A stretch of 64,000 bases of DNA, from positions 3,574,001-3,638,000 of the forward strand of contig NZ_CP047135.1 in the NCBI RefSeq assembly GCF_009832905.1, given 5' to 3'. Below the pieces are notes generated by a model. That model worked only from the letters and a program-made list of their open reading frames with translations. It searched no databases and had not been told where the DNA came from. The stretch is from Stenotrophomonas sp. 364. GTDB lineage: Bacteria; Pseudomonadota; Gammaproteobacteria; Xanthomonadales; Xanthomonadaceae. Position numbers and translations under genes: made by a program. Shown here piece after piece: positions 43,441 through 52,761 of the stretch (positions within the stretch are counted from its first letter, which is position 1; every line of letters starts with the position of its first letter).

Positions 43441-44469
43441 GTGACCGCAGCCGCCCACTCTGTACCGGCCCATGCCCTGCCCGCCGCGGTGCCGCCGTTC
43501 CTGGCCGCCGATGTGGGTGGCACGCATGTGCGGGTGGCCCGGGTGCAGGCCAGCGCCCAGCCGGACCATCCGGTGCAGCTGCTGGAATACCGCAAGTTCC
43601 GCAATGCCGATTACCCCGGGCTGAGCGCGATCCTGGCCGAATTCCTCGGTACCGGCGAGCGCCCGGCGCACTGCGTGGTGGCCACCGCCGGCGTTGCCCG
43701 GCGGGATGGCACCGTGATCAGCGCCAACCTGCCATGGCCGTTGTCGGCGCGCCGGATCGAACAGGACGTGGGCCTGGACCAGGTCTACATCGTCAACGAC
43801 TTTGAAGCGGTGGCCTATGCCGCCGCGCAGGTGGACGCCAGCGGTGTGCTGCAGCTGACCGGCCCGACCAGCGCCCCGCGTGGCCCGACCCTGGTGGTCG
43901 GCCCGGGGACCGGACTGGGCGCGGCGGTGTGGATTCCCACCGCGTACGGTGCGGTAGTGCTGGCCACCGAAGCCGGCCAGCCCACCCTGGCCACCACCAC
44001 CGAACTGGAAATGGCTATCGTGCGCCAGATGCAGCGCGAGCATGCGCATGTGTCGGTGGAACACGCCCTGTCCGGCCCCGGCCTGATGAATCTGTATCGC
44101 GCCCTGTGTGCCCTCAACGGCGTGGCCCCCACGCTGGCCACGCCCGATGCGATCACCGCCGCGGCCATGGCCAACCAGGACCCGCTGGCGCGCGAAAGCC
44201 TGGAGGTGTTCTGCGGCCTGCTCGGCAGCACCATCGGCGACATGGCCCTGCAGTACGGCATCACCGGCGGGGTCTACCTGGCCGGCGGCATCCTGCCGCA
44301 GATCCGCGAATTCCTGTTGAACAGCAGTTTCGTGCGCCGGTACCTCAACAAGGGGCCGATGCGCGAGGCGCTGGAACGCATTCCCGTGAAGGTGGTCGAG
44401 CACGGGCAGCTGGGCGTCATCGGCGCCGCCAGCTGGTACCTCGGCCATAGGGACGACCCGCGCGTCTGA
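43441..44469 (+). CDS. glk: Glucokinase-family (GlcNAc) kinase
   Basis: A 342-residue glucokinase of the Glk group. The phosphate-1 motif FLAADVGGTHVRVARVQ and the substrate segment IVNDFEAVAYA with the catalytic Asp are clear. The ATP/adenosine region is TLVVGPGTGLGAAVW, followed by ITGGVYLAGGI. In this locus it probably phosphorylates GlcNAc (NagK-II role) as well as or instead of glucose. I chose GTG 43441, preceded by AAGGGAG. The longer frame from 43360 would put the operator in the coding region. Confidence 0.92.
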   Translation: MTAAAHSVPAHALPAAVPPFLAADVGGTHVRVARVQASAQPDHPVQLLEYRKFRNADYPGLSAILAEFLGTGERPAHCVVATAGVARRDGTVISANLPWPLSARRIEQDVGLDQVYIVNDFEAVAYAAAQVDASGVLQLTGPTSAPRGPTLVVGPGTGLGAAVWIPTAYGAVVLATEAGQPTLATTTELEMAIVRQMQREHAHVSVEHALSGPGLMNLYRALCALNGVAPTLATPDAITAAAMANQDPLARESLEVFCGLLGSTIGDMALQYGITGGVYLAGGILPQIREFLLNSSFVRRYLNKGPMREALERIPVKVVEHGQLGVIGAASWYLGHRDDPRV

Positions 44470-44607
44470 CGGCGCAGCGGGTACGCAGCAAAAAAGCAGT
44501 ACGTGGCACCCAGGCGCACCCGGCAACGGGGGGCGCGGCAAAGTCGTACCAGACGCAAGAAGACACGCCGTCGCCGGCGAACCATCGGATTGATGAGGAG
44601 AGACATC

Positions 44608-47235
44608 ATGAACCACCGCAAGAGTCTGCTTTCGGCAGCCATTTTCAGCTGTCTGGTGTTCGGCGCGCAGGCGCAGGAAACCGCTACCCCGACCGACCTG
44701 GACACGGTCAGCGTCGTGGGTATCCGCGCCAGCCTGGAAAAGTCGCTGGACACCAAGCGCAACAACGTGACCATTTCCGAGGCGATCACCGCCGAGGACA
44801 TCGGCAAGTTCCCCAGCACCAACGTGGCCGAAGCGCTGTCGCAGCTGCCGGGCATTTCGCTGGATCGTCGCTTCGGCCAGGGTGAGCGCGTCAGCATCGA
44901 CGGCACCGATCCCAGCCTGAACCTCTCGTTCCTGGATGGCCATCCGGTCGCGCAGGCGATCTGGCTGTATGGCGAACAGCCCAACCGTGGCTTCGACTAC
45001 ACGCTGCTGTCGCCGCTGATCCTGGGCCGCATGGAAGTGATCAAGTCCTCCGAAGCGCGCCTGACCGAAGGCAGCCTGGGCGGCACCATCCTGATGCACA
45101 CCCGCCAGCCGCTGGACATGCGCGCCAATGAAGTGGCCGCGTCGGTGGGTTACAGCTACAGCGACCAGGCCAGCGAAGGCAAGCCGAACGCCTCGGCGAT
45201 CTACAGCTGGAAGAACGACGAAGAAACCTTTGGCATCAACGTGGCCGCGCAGCACTATGAAGAGCGCGTGGACCGCCAGGGCATGGAAGTGTTCGGGTAC
45301 GCCAAGGCATCCACGTTCACCAATGCACCGGGCGTGGATCCCAACGCCGACGTGCCCAACTCGGTCAACGCCGCATGGTTCCAGCAGGACCGCAAGCGCG
45401 ACAGCGCCGTGGTCAACCTGCAGTTCAAGCCGACCGACGAACTCGAGTTCAACCTGAGCGGCCTGTACATCAAGGAAAACTTCGACAACTACAACCAGTC
45501 GATGTATTCCTTCCTGACCTGGAACCCGGGTACCGTGGGTGCGGTCAACCAGCTCGGCGACGTGCGCAACGGCGTGGTCAACAGCGGCCATTCCAACGCC
45601 AGCGCCACCGCCAACAGCGGCACGGTGATCTACGACAACAACGTTCGCGAATCCGAAGTGACCACCAAGGGCCTGGACCTGCGCGGCGCGTGGAAGGGCG
45701 AAAGCTGGGGCATCAGCGGCCAGGCCGGCCAGAGCAAGTCCGAGAACAAGGACCTGGCCCAGTACTTCATCGAACCGTTCTACAACGGTGGCTTCAGCTG
45801 GAACCTGGACAAGGGCATCACCTTCGACAACCCCGATGCGGCGCGCAACCCGGCCAACTGGGGTTCGGCCGGCGGCTGGTTCGGCAACAACGGCATTTTC
45901 TCCACGCAGAGCAAGGACACCTACGCACAGCTGGACTTCAACGTGCAGTTCGACAGCATCTTCAACCAGCTGCAATTCGGCGCGCGCCACGGCAAGCATG
46001 AAGAGAGCTTCGACCTGAATGTCTACGGCGGCGTGCGCCCGGGCACCCTGGCCGACGTCGGCACCATCGGCCTGACCGACATCCAGGGCTTCAGCGATGG
46101 CCAGGGCCGCCATGTCCAGGCCGGGCGCAACAACGTGCTGAACTGGGTCAAGGGCAGCCCGCTGGATTACGCCAACCCGGATCCGGCCAGCTACCTCAAC
46201 AACACCTGGGCGCTGGAGCAGACCAACAACGCCGCCTATGCGCAGCTGAACTTCTCCAACGGCCCGGTCCGCGGCAACGTCGGCGTGCGCTATGTCGATT
46301 CCAAGACCGACGGCAGCGGGTTCGTCTACGGTGGCACCCCCACCCTGACCGACCTGGACAGCAAGTGGCAGACCCAGACCAAGAAGGAAGATTTCCTGCT
46401 GCCCTCGGTCAACCTGGTCTACGACACCGCCAATGACTGGGTGTTCCGCTTCGGCGCCAGCAAGGTCATCGCCTGGGCCCCGTACAACCAGATGGTGAAC
46501 AACACGTTCCTCAACGACACCACGCTCAACGGCAGCGGTGGCAACGCCGACCTGTCCCCGTACGAGTCGTGGAACTACAACCTGTCGGCCGAGTACTACT
46601 TCGCCCCGCAGTCGGTGGTGGCCTGGTCGCTGTTCTACAAGAAGATCGACAACTACATCGACAGCAGCGCGGTCATCGAGCGCCAGTACAACTCGATCCG
46701 CGACACCTCGCCGGCCACCTGGGCCAACGTGGTGGGCACCAACGGCTGCACCGCCGACGGCTACTGCGACTACAGCATCCAGCGTCCGCGCAATGCCGGC
46801 AGCGGCCACGTGAAGGGCTTCAACCTCAGCTTCCAGCAGCCCTTCGGCGAAAGCGGGTTCGGCCTGACCGCCAACTACACCTACGCCAATGGCGAGAACA
46901 ACTCCGGCGACCCGCTGCCGTACCAGTCGCGCAACTCGGTCGCGTTCAGCCCGTACTACGAGAAGGGCCCGATCAACGCACGCCTGACCTACAACTGGCG
47001 TGACAGCTACCTGGCCGGCGGCTACGTTGCAGGCTCGGCCCCGGCCAGCGTGGACGATTACGCCGAACTGGGCGCCAGCTTCGGGTACACCTTCAACGAC
47101 AACTGGTCGCTGACCCTGGACGCACAGAACCTGCTGAACGAAGAGTATTTCCAGTACCTTGGCGACAAGGACCACCTGGCCTCGCGCTACAAGAGCGGCC
47201 GCCGCTACATGGCCACGGTGCACTTCAAGTTCTGA
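44608..47235 (+). CDS. TonB-dependent receptor of the GlcNAc locus
   Basis: An 875-residue outer-membrane receptor of the TonB-Xanth-Caul class. It has a signal peptide (ending GAQA), then VVGIRASLEKSLDTKRNNVT, AEDIGKFPSTNVAEALSQLP and a plug with DGHPVAQAIWLYGEQPNRGF and GRMEVIKSSEARLTEGSLGG. The barrel ends YMATVHFKF with terminal Phe. In xanthomonads such receptors belong to carbohydrate-utilisation loci. Placed between the kinase and the hexosaminidase, it likely imports GlcNAc or chito-oligosaccharides. ATGAGGAG precedes the ATG, and a terminator follows. Confidence 0.94.
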   Translation: MNHRKSLLSAAIFSCLVFGAQAQETATPTDLDTVSVVGIRASLEKSLDTKRNNVTISEAITAEDIGKFPSTNVAEALSQLPGISLDRRFGQGERVSIDGTDPSLNLSFLDGHPVAQAIWLYGEQPNRGFDYTLLSPLILGRMEVIKSSEARLTEGSLGGTILMHTRQPLDMRANEVAASVGYSYSDQASEGKPNASAIYSWKNDEETFGINVAAQHYEERVDRQGMEVFGYAKASTFTNAPGVDPNADVPNSVNAAWFQQDRKRDSAVVNLQFKPTDELEFNLSGLYIKENFDNYNQSMYSFLTWNPGTVGAVNQLGDVRNGVVNSGHSNASATANSGTVIYDNNVRESEVTTKGLDLRGAWKGESWGISGQAGQSKSENKDLAQYFIEPFYNGGFSWNLDKGITFDNPDAARNPANWGSAGGWFGNNGIFSTQSKDTYAQLDFNVQFDSIFNQLQFGARHGKHEESFDLNVYGGVRPGTLADVGTIGLTDIQGFSDGQGRHVQAGRNNVLNWVKGSPLDYANPDPASYLNNTWALEQTNNAAYAQLNFSNGPVRGNVGVRYVDSKTDGSGFVYGGTPTLTDLDSKWQTQTKKEDFLLPSVNLVYDTANDWVFRFGASKVIAWAPYNQMVNNTFLNDTTLNGSGGNADLSPYESWNYNLSAEYYFAPQSVVAWSLFYKKIDNYIDSSAVIERQYNSIRDTSPATWANVVGTNGCTADGYCDYSIQRPRNAGSGHVKGFNLSFQQPFGESGFGLTANYTYANGENNSGDPLPYQSRNSVAFSPYYEKGPINARLTYNWRDSYLAGGYVAGSAPASVDDYAELGASFGYTFNDNWSLTLDAQNLLNEEYFQYLGDKDHLASRYKSGRRYMATVHFKF

Positions 47236-47266
47236 TCACCGCCGTACCCTGCTGAACGCCTGATCG

Positions 47267-47293
47267 ACGGGCCCGGACCTCCGGGCCCGTTTT
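47267..47293 (+). terminator. Terminator between receptor and hexosaminidase
   Basis: ACGGGCCCGGA and TCCGGGCCCGT form an 11-bp stem with a tiny loop, then TTT. It lies 38 bp before the hexosaminidase ATG and may attenuate rather than fully stop readthrough. Confidence 0.75.
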
Positions 47294-47331
47294 CACAGGT
47301 GGAACCCGATTCGCTACAAAGGAATGACCCG

Positions 47332-49668
47332 ATGCACACCCGCACCCGTCGTACCTCGCTGTCGCTGCTGTCTTTCGCACTGGCCCTGTCCCTGGCACCG
47401 CTCGCGCACGCCACCGATGCACAGGCGCCCGATGGTCCGCGCGCCCGGCCCGGCGCACTGCCGCTGATCCCCGCACCGGCCCATGTGGAACGCCTTGAGG
47501 GCGCGCCCTTCACGATGGCCGCCAGCACCCCGGTGTGGGCGCGCGGTGAAGCAGCCACGCGCGTGGCCAGCCAGTTCAGCACGCTGTTGCGCAGCAGCGG
47601 CGGCCCCACCCTGCAGGTCAGGAACGGGAACGGCAAGAACGGCGTCAACTTCGTACTGAACACCGCGTTGAAGACCGGTGCGGAGGGATACCAGCTGCGC
47701 TCCAACGGCGATGGCGTGACCGTGGCCGCGGCGACCGAAGCGGGCTTGTTCTACGGTGCGGCGACGTTGTCGCAACTGTTCACCAGCAGCACCGAAGGCG
47801 CCCTGCCGGCACTGCGCATCGACGATGCCCCACGTTTCAGCTGGCGCGGCCTGATGCTTGATTCGGCCCGCCACTTCCAGAGCCTGGACGAGATCAAGCG
47901 CGTGCTCGACGCGATGGCCGAACAGAAGCTCAACACCTTCCATTGGCATCTCACCGATGACCAGGGCTGGCGCATGGAAATCAAGCGCTACCCGAAGCTG
48001 ACCGCGGTGGGCAGCTGCCGCATCCCGGCCGGCGATGGTGGCCGCGATCCTGCCACCGGTGCCGAGCGTCCGTACTGCGGGTTCTACACCCAAGACCAGA
48101 TCCGCGAAGTAATCGCCTATGCAGCCGCGCGCCATATCCAGGTGATCCCCGAGATCGACGTGCCCGGCCACGCCACCGCAGCGATCGCGGCGTATCCCGA
48201 ACTGGGCACGCTGGATACGCCGCTGAAGCCACTCAGCGAATGGGGCGTGTTCCCGAACCTGTTCAATACCGAAGAAAGCACGTTCACCTTCCTGGAAAAC
48301 GTGCTGGAAGAAGTGATTGCGTTGTTCCCGGCCAAGTACGTGCACGTGGGCGGCGACGAGGCGGTCAAGGACCAGTGGGAAGCCTCGGCACGCGTACAGG
48401 CGCGCATGCGCGAGGTGGGCGCGACCAATGAAATGGAAATGCAGAGCCACCTGATCAAGCGCCTGGAGAAGTACCTGGAGCAGCACGACCGGCGCCTGAT
48501 CGGCTGGGACGAAATTCTCGAAGGTGGCCTGCCGCCGGAAGCCACGGTGATGTCGTGGCGTGGCACCGAAGGCGGCCTCAAGGCGGCCAGCGAAGGCCAC
48601 GACGTAGTGATGTCGCCGGTCACCGACATGTACATGGACTACCTGCAGACCACCTCGGACAACGAGCCGCCGGGGCGCCCGCTGGTCACCTCGCTGGCGC
48701 GCGTCTACGGTTTCGAGCCGGTACCCGATGCGCTGGCCAAGGACAAGCAGCAGCACATCCTGGGCCTGCAGGCGAACATGTTCACCGAGCACACGCGCAC
48801 CTACGCGCGCCTGCAGCACAACCTGTTCCCGCGCCTGGCCGCCGTGGCCGAAACCGGCTGGTCGCCGCGCGAACGCCGTGACTACGCCGACTTCCTGGCA
48901 CGCCTGCCCAGCCAGCTGCAGCGCTGGCAGGCCATGGGCATCGCGTATGCACAGACCCCGTTCCAGGTGGAGCAGGACAGCCGCGATGACCGCAAAGCCG
49001 GCACCGCGACGCTGGCACTGAGCACACCGTTGGGCTACGAGATCCACTACAGCGTGGATGGCAGCCCGGTCACCGCGCAGTCGCCGCGCTACACCGCGCC
49101 GCTGACCCAGCCGCTGCCGATCACGCTGCAGGCGGCCACGTTCTTCAACGGCAAGGCCCTGGCCAACGCCGCCAGCCGTTTCAACATCACCGCCACGTCG
49201 CTGCTCACCCGCAACGATCAGCAGCTGGCGATGTGTCCGGGCGAAGGCAAGCTGCTGCTGCGGCTGGAAGATGACGGCCCAGCCGACGGCGAGCGCGCCA
49301 TCTTCAACGTCAACATCTTCAACCCGTGCTGGTTGTGGCAGCAGGCCGACGTGGACGGCATCGCCAGGCTGCGCGTGCGTGCCGGGCAGATCCCGTATTA
49401 CTTCCAGCTGGCCCACGACGAACCGGCGCGGAAATTCAGCCCGGCGCGCAGCGCGCATGGCGAAATGGACGTGCTCAACGGCACCTGCGACGGCAAGCCG
49501 CTGGTCAGCGTGCCGCTGCCGGCCACGCCGGGCGCCGACGGCTTCATCACGCTGGACGCCGCGCTGCCGCGGTCGCTGAAGGGCACCCAGGACCTGTGCG
49601 TGCGCTTCACCGGTGACACCCGCCCGACCATGTGGGTGGTGGATGAGGTGACGTTGCAGCCGCGTTGA
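47332..49668 (+). CDS. nahA: Beta-N-acetylhexosaminidase (GH20)
   Basis: An exported GH20 exo-hydrolase of 778 residues that releases terminal GlcNAc from chito-oligosaccharides or glycans. The signal peptide ends LAHA. A GH20b-type domain (PLIPAPAHVERLEG) precedes the catalytic barrel, which contains RGLMLDSARHFQ, LNTFHWHLTDDQGWR and the catalytic Asp342-Glu343 in HVGGDEAVKDQW. GH20 tail residues follow (NLFPRLAAVAETGWSP), then a chitobiase-like C-terminal domain and a PA14-like end. AAAGGA precedes ATG 47332. It is the last gene of the rightward nag operon. Confidence 0.95.
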   Translation: MHTRTRRTSLSLLSFALALSLAPLAHATDAQAPDGPRARPGALPLIPAPAHVERLEGAPFTMAASTPVWARGEAATRVASQFSTLLRSSGGPTLQVRNGNGKNGVNFVLNTALKTGAEGYQLRSNGDGVTVAAATEAGLFYGAATLSQLFTSSTEGALPALRIDDAPRFSWRGLMLDSARHFQSLDEIKRVLDAMAEQKLNTFHWHLTDDQGWRMEIKRYPKLTAVGSCRIPAGDGGRDPATGAERPYCGFYTQDQIREVIAYAAARHIQVIPEIDVPGHATAAIAAYPELGTLDTPLKPLSEWGVFPNLFNTEESTFTFLENVLEEVIALFPAKYVHVGGDEAVKDQWEASARVQARMREVGATNEMEMQSHLIKRLEKYLEQHDRRLIGWDEILEGGLPPEATVMSWRGTEGGLKAASEGHDVVMSPVTDMYMDYLQTTSDNEPPGRPLVTSLARVYGFEPVPDALAKDKQQHILGLQANMFTEHTRTYARLQHNLFPRLAAVAETGWSPRERRDYADFLARLPSQLQRWQAMGIAYAQTPFQVEQDSRDDRKAGTATLALSTPLGYEIHYSVDGSPVTAQSPRYTAPLTQPLPITLQAATFFNGKALANAASRFNITATSLLTRNDQQLAMCPGEGKLLLRLEDDGPADGERAIFNVNIFNPCWLWQQADVDGIARLRVRAGQIPYYFQLAHDEPARKFSPARSAHGEMDVLNGTCDGKPLVSVPLPATPGADGFITLDAALPRSLKGTQDLCVRFTGDTRPTMWVVDEVTLQPR

Positions 49669-49677
49669 TCCGGGCGC

Positions 49678-49702
49678 GTACCCACCCACGGTGGGTACCT
49701 AC
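49678..49702 (-). repeat. SMAG-like hairpin after nahA
   Basis: On the minus strand GTAG-gtacccac-cgt-gggtgggtac, a SMAG variant with a different stem. It begins 9 bp after the nahA stop. Confidence 0.6.
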
Positions 49703-49760
49703 CCGTGAACCCCGCACCGGCCGCGCGGGTCGGGAGGCGGGGCGACAGCAATGTCACACG

Positions 49761-49783
49761 GGTGACGACCGTTGGTCGTCACC
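49761..49783. terminator. Hairpin between nahA and the VanZ-like gene
   Basis: Perfect 10-bp stem GGTGACGACC-gtt-GGTCGTCACC just beyond the converging stops, with no T run. It may act as a bidirectional transcript end. Confidence 0.45.
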
Positions 49784-49788
49784 GCCGC

Positions 49789-50178
49789 TCACCCGCGCAA
49801 ACGCACCAACAGGTCGCGCAACGGGGTGAAGGTGAGGCACAGGCCGGCGACAACGCCGATGCTGTTGGCCAGCACGTCCATGGGGTCGGCCATGCGGGTG
49901 GCGGTCAGGGCGCCTTGGGCGAACTCGATGCCGATGCCCATACCGACCAGGCCCACGCCCGCCCACACCAGCGCGGCGCGCGTGCGGTAGATCTGCACCG
50001 CCGAGCCGGCCAGCAGGAAGTAGGCCAGGAAGTGTTCCACCTTGTCGCTGTTGTCCGGCAGCGCCATCGGCGGCAGCCGGACCAGGCACACGGCGATGGT
50101 GGCGGCGATGGCCAACCACCACAGCGCCAGCCAGAACCGCGGCCATCGCAGCGGCTTCAACATCCCTGTCGTGGTCAT
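49789..50178 (-). CDS. VanZ-like membrane protein
   Basis: A 129-residue inner-membrane protein with about four helices. The pattern DNSDKVEHFLAYFLLAGSA (acidic residue and His in the first loop), then GIGIEFAQGALTATRMADPMD, is the VanZ-like (DUF2809/phosphotransbutyrylase) signature. The family has no firm general function; VanZ affects teicoplanin resistance in enterococci. The start MTTTGMLKPL lies one base after the stop of the upstream methyltransferase, so they form an operon. Confidence 0.88.
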   Translation of the reverse strand: MTTTGMLKPLRWPRFWLALWWLAIAATIAVCLVRLPPMALPDNSDKVEHFLAYFLLAGSAVQIYRTRAALVWAGVGLVGMGIGIEFAQGALTATRMADPMDVLANSIGVVAGLCLTFTPLRDLLVRLRG

Positions 50179-50179
50179 C

Positions 50180-51364
50180 TCAGAGCCGCCAGGTGAGATC
50201 GCCCAGCGTGAAGGCAGGCTCGAAATCGACATCGCGCTGGAAGCCCATCACCTGGAAGCGCTCCCCCATCGCGGTGGGCAGCGTGAGTTTCTTGACCTGG
50301 TCACGCAGGCGCACCTTGCCGAATTCATCGGTCCGCGCATCGGCCTTGGCCAACAACGCATCCAGGCCATTGCCCAGCAGGAAGTTGGCCTGCGTGCAGT
50401 ACCCGGCCAGTTCGAAGCCCGCACCGGTGCCGGCTTCGGCCAACGCGGTGAAATCCACCGAGGCGGTCAGGTCCTGCAGGCCCGGCCAGCGGTACAGGTC
50501 GTTGTGCACCTGGTGGCGGTAGAACGCGCGCACCGTGCCGTCGTCGCGCTCGTCCTGGTAGTACTCGCCGCGCGGGTAGCCGTAGTCGACGAACAACATC
50601 GCGCCGCGCTGCATGCCGCCGGCCACGGCCTGGATCCAGTACGGCAGCTGCGGCAGCAGTTCGGACCGGTAGCCATCGGCGAACGGCTTCTCGCGGTAAT
50701 GCTCGATATGCCGCACCGCCGCGCTCAGCATGGCGTCGGCCGGCTGCGCGCCGCGCATGAAGGCACCGTCGGCATCCAGCTCCACGGTTTCCTCGAAGAC
50801 CATGCCGTCACGGGCCAGGAAACGCGGGGTGGGCAGCGCGTCGATCACCTCGTTGGCGAACACCATGCCGTCCCAGTCGTCGTCGAACGGGCCGTCCAGC
50901 CATTCCACCAGTGCGAACAGCGGCGGCACCAGTGTTTTTTCCAGACGCTCGCGCTGACGCTCGCGCAGGTCAGCGCTGGGTTCCAGGATCGCGTAGCGGT
51001 CGGGCAGCGCGTCCAGTTCGAGCATGCGCTTGAGCAGCACCTCGGCAAACGCGCCGCTGCCGCCGCCCAGTTCCATGAAACGCGCCTGCGGTCCCAGCTG
51101 CTGCATCACCGGCGCGATCGCGTTGGCCAGGGTGGCGGCGAACAACGGGCCCAGTTCGGGTGCCGTGGTGAAGTCGCCGGATTGGCCGAACTTGCTGGCG
51201 CCCGCGCTGTAGTACCCCAGCCCCGGCGTGTACAGGCTCAGTTCCATGAACCGGGCAAACGGCATGGCACCGCCATTGGCCAGGATTTCAGCGCGCAGTG
51301 CCGCGGCCAGCTGATCGCTGTGGGCCAGGGCGTCGGTATCGGGGGTCGGCAGTGGGGAATGCAT
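50180..51364 (-). CDS. MidA/NDUFAF7-type SAM-dependent methyltransferase
   Basis: A 394-residue class I methyltransferase of the DUF185 family, whose mitochondrial member NDUFAF7 (MidA) methylates an arginine of a complex I subunit. The opening GAMPFARFMELSLYTPGLGYYS is diagnostic, followed by KFGQSGDFTTAPELGPLF. The SAM-binding motif is FMELGGGSGAFAEVLL, then DGMVFANEVIDALPTPRF and LFVDYGYPRGEYYQ. The bacterial target is unknown. MHSPLPTPD was taken as the start. It is divergent from the pteridine reductase. Confidence 0.93.
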   Translation of the reverse strand: MHSPLPTPDTDALAHSDQLAAALRAEILANGGAMPFARFMELSLYTPGLGYYSAGASKFGQSGDFTTAPELGPLFAATLANAIAPVMQQLGPQARFMELGGGSGAFAEVLLKRMLELDALPDRYAILEPSADLRERQRERLEKTLVPPLFALVEWLDGPFDDDWDGMVFANEVIDALPTPRFLARDGMVFEETVELDADGAFMRGAQPADAMLSAAVRHIEHYREKPFADGYRSELLPQLPYWIQAVAGGMQRGAMLFVDYGYPRGEYYQDERDDGTVRAFYRHQVHNDLYRWPGLQDLTASVDFTALAEAGTGAGFELAGYCTQANFLLGNGLDALLAKADARTDEFGKVRLRDQVKKLTLPTAMGERFQVMGFQRDVDFEPAFTLGDLTWRL

Positions 51365-51419
51365 GGTGCAGGCGATTGCGGTGACAATGCACAGCATAGC
51401 CGAGCCCGGAGTACCCCCG

Positions 51420-52157
51420 ATGACCGATACCGCACCCGTCGTGCTGATCACTGGCAGCGCACGCCGGATCGGCGCGGCGATCGCCCGCCAGTTCCATGCC
51501 TGTGGCTGGTCGGTGGTGCTGCACGCGCATACCTCCACCGCCGAACTGCAGCAGATGGCCTTCGACCTGGACATGCTGCGCCCGGGCAGCGTGCTGGCGC
51601 TGCAGGCCGACCTGCGTGACGCCAACGCCCTGCCCGACCTGGTCGAGCAGACCGTGGCCCAGTTCGGGCGGCTGGACGCGCTGGTCAACAACGCCTCCAA
51701 CTTCTACCCCACCCTGCTGGGCCAGATCACCGCCGAACACTGGGACGACCTGTTCGCGGTCAATGCGCGCGCGCCCCTGCTGCTGGCCCAGGCTGCGGCT
51801 CCGCAGCTGCGCCGGCACCAGGGCTGCATCGTCAACCTGACCGACCTGCACGGCACCCAGCCGATGCGTGACCACCCGGTCTACAGCGCGGCCAAGGCGG
51901 CGCTGGAAATGGTGACCCGGTCCCTGGCGCTGGAACTGGCCCCCAAGGTGCGGGTGAACGCGGTGGCGCCCGGCGCGATCCTGTGGCCCGAGCAGGGCAA
52001 GGATGACTACGCCCAGCAGGCCCTGTTGCTGCGCACGCCGCTGGCGCGTACCGGCACCGTGGAAGAGATCGCCGAGGCGGTGTACTGGCTGGTGACCGAC
52101 GCACCGTTCATCACCGGGCATACCCTGCGCGTGGATGGTGGGCGGACGTTGTCCTGA
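51420..52157 (+). CDS. folM: Pteridine reductase (SDR family)
   Basis: A 245-residue short-chain dehydrogenase that reduces dihydrobiopterin/dihydrofolate-type pterins with NADPH (PTR1/FolM class). The cofactor motif is VLITGSARRIGAAIA, with Arg in place of Gly (the pteridine-reductase TGxxxRxG form). ALVNNASNFYPT and the catalytic YSAAKAAL (Tyr, Lys) follow, then NAVAPGAILWPE. Directly beyond it, in convergent orientation, lies folK, so both contribute to folate metabolism. Confidence 0.95.
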   Translation: MTDTAPVVLITGSARRIGAAIARQFHACGWSVVLHAHTSTAELQQMAFDLDMLRPGSVLALQADLRDANALPDLVEQTVAQFGRLDALVNNASNFYPTLLGQITAEHWDDLFAVNARAPLLLAQAAAPQLRRHQGCIVNLTDLHGTQPMRDHPVYSAAKAALEMVTRSLALELAPKVRVNAVAPGAILWPEQGKDDYAQQALLLRTPLARTGTVEEIAEAVYWLVTDAPFITGHTLRVDGGRTLS

Positions 52158-52163
52158 TGGATG

Positions 52164-52189
52164 CGTACCGACCAACGGTCGGTACCTAC
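52164..52189 (-). repeat. SMAG-like hairpin overlapping the folK stop
   Basis: On the minus strand GTAG-gtaccgacc-gtt-ggtcggtac. Its GTAG contributes the TAG stop of folK (52186-52188), and it also ends the folM message from the other side. Confidence 0.7.
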
Positions 52190-52677
52190 CCCGGCAGCAG
52201 GTCCATCGTCTCGAACGTCTCGCCAAACTGGCGGTGCGCGCGCCACAGCGTGGCCAGGTCCAGGCCGCTGACCGGGTCGATGAAGGTCGGTGCGATGTCG
52301 GCCAGCGGCTTCAGCACGAAGGCGTGCTTGAGCTCCGGGCGCGGAATGCGCAGATGGCCGGGGCCCTCCACGATCAGGTCGCCGTAGAACACCACGTCCA
52401 GGTCCAGGGTACGGTCGGAGAAGCGCGGGCCGCTGCGGTCGCGGCCGTGCGCGTCTTCCAGCGCATGCAGCCAGGCATCCAGCGCGTCCAGCGGCAGGTC
52501 GGTCTGGATGGCCACCGCATTGTTGAGGAAATCCGGGCCGTCAAAACCGACGGCGGCGGTGCGGTAGGCCGGGGAGACCGCAATGGCGCCGAAGCGCGCG
52601 CGCAGGGCCTCCACCGCGGCGTGAAGGTGCTGTTGCGGCTGCAGGTTGCTGCCCAGGCTCAGGAGCACAGTGGTCAT
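52186..52677 (-). CDS. folK: 2-amino-4-hydroxy-6-hydroxymethyldihydropteridine pyrophosphokinase
   Basis: Transfers pyrophosphate from ATP to hydroxymethyl-dihydropterin in folate synthesis. At 163 residues it matches HPPK. It begins VLLSLGSNLQPQQHL; later it has GPRFSDRTLDLDVVFYGD with the metal-binding Asp pair, and the substrate motif IPRPELKHAFVLKPLADIAP. The start MTTVLLSLG was chosen by family. The TAG stop falls within a SMAG-like hairpin. It is convergent with folM. Confidence 0.96.
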   Translation of the reverse strand: MTTVLLSLGSNLQPQQHLHAAVEALRARFGAIAVSPAYRTAAVGFDGPDFLNNAVAIQTDLPLDALDAWLHALEDAHGRDRSGPRFSDRTLDLDVVFYGDLIVEGPGHLRIPRPELKHAFVLKPLADIAPTFIDPVSGLDLATLWRAHRQFGETFETMDLLPG

Positions 52678-52761
52678 GGTATTCAGCATGCGTGGGGCGA
52701 ATCCACACCGGGCCAACAGGGCCAGCGCATAGAATCGGGGTGCACATCATAGGACACCGAC

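Noticed and set aside
43381..47223. A 1280-codon minus-strand open frame opposite glk and the receptor gene
   Set aside because: It is rich in His, Val, Gly and Gln, the usual antisense shadow of high-GC genes, and covers two convincing plus-strand genes.
47314..49689. A 791-codon minus-strand open frame opposite nahA
   Set aside because: Antisense shadow of a complete GH20 gene; no protein-like motifs.
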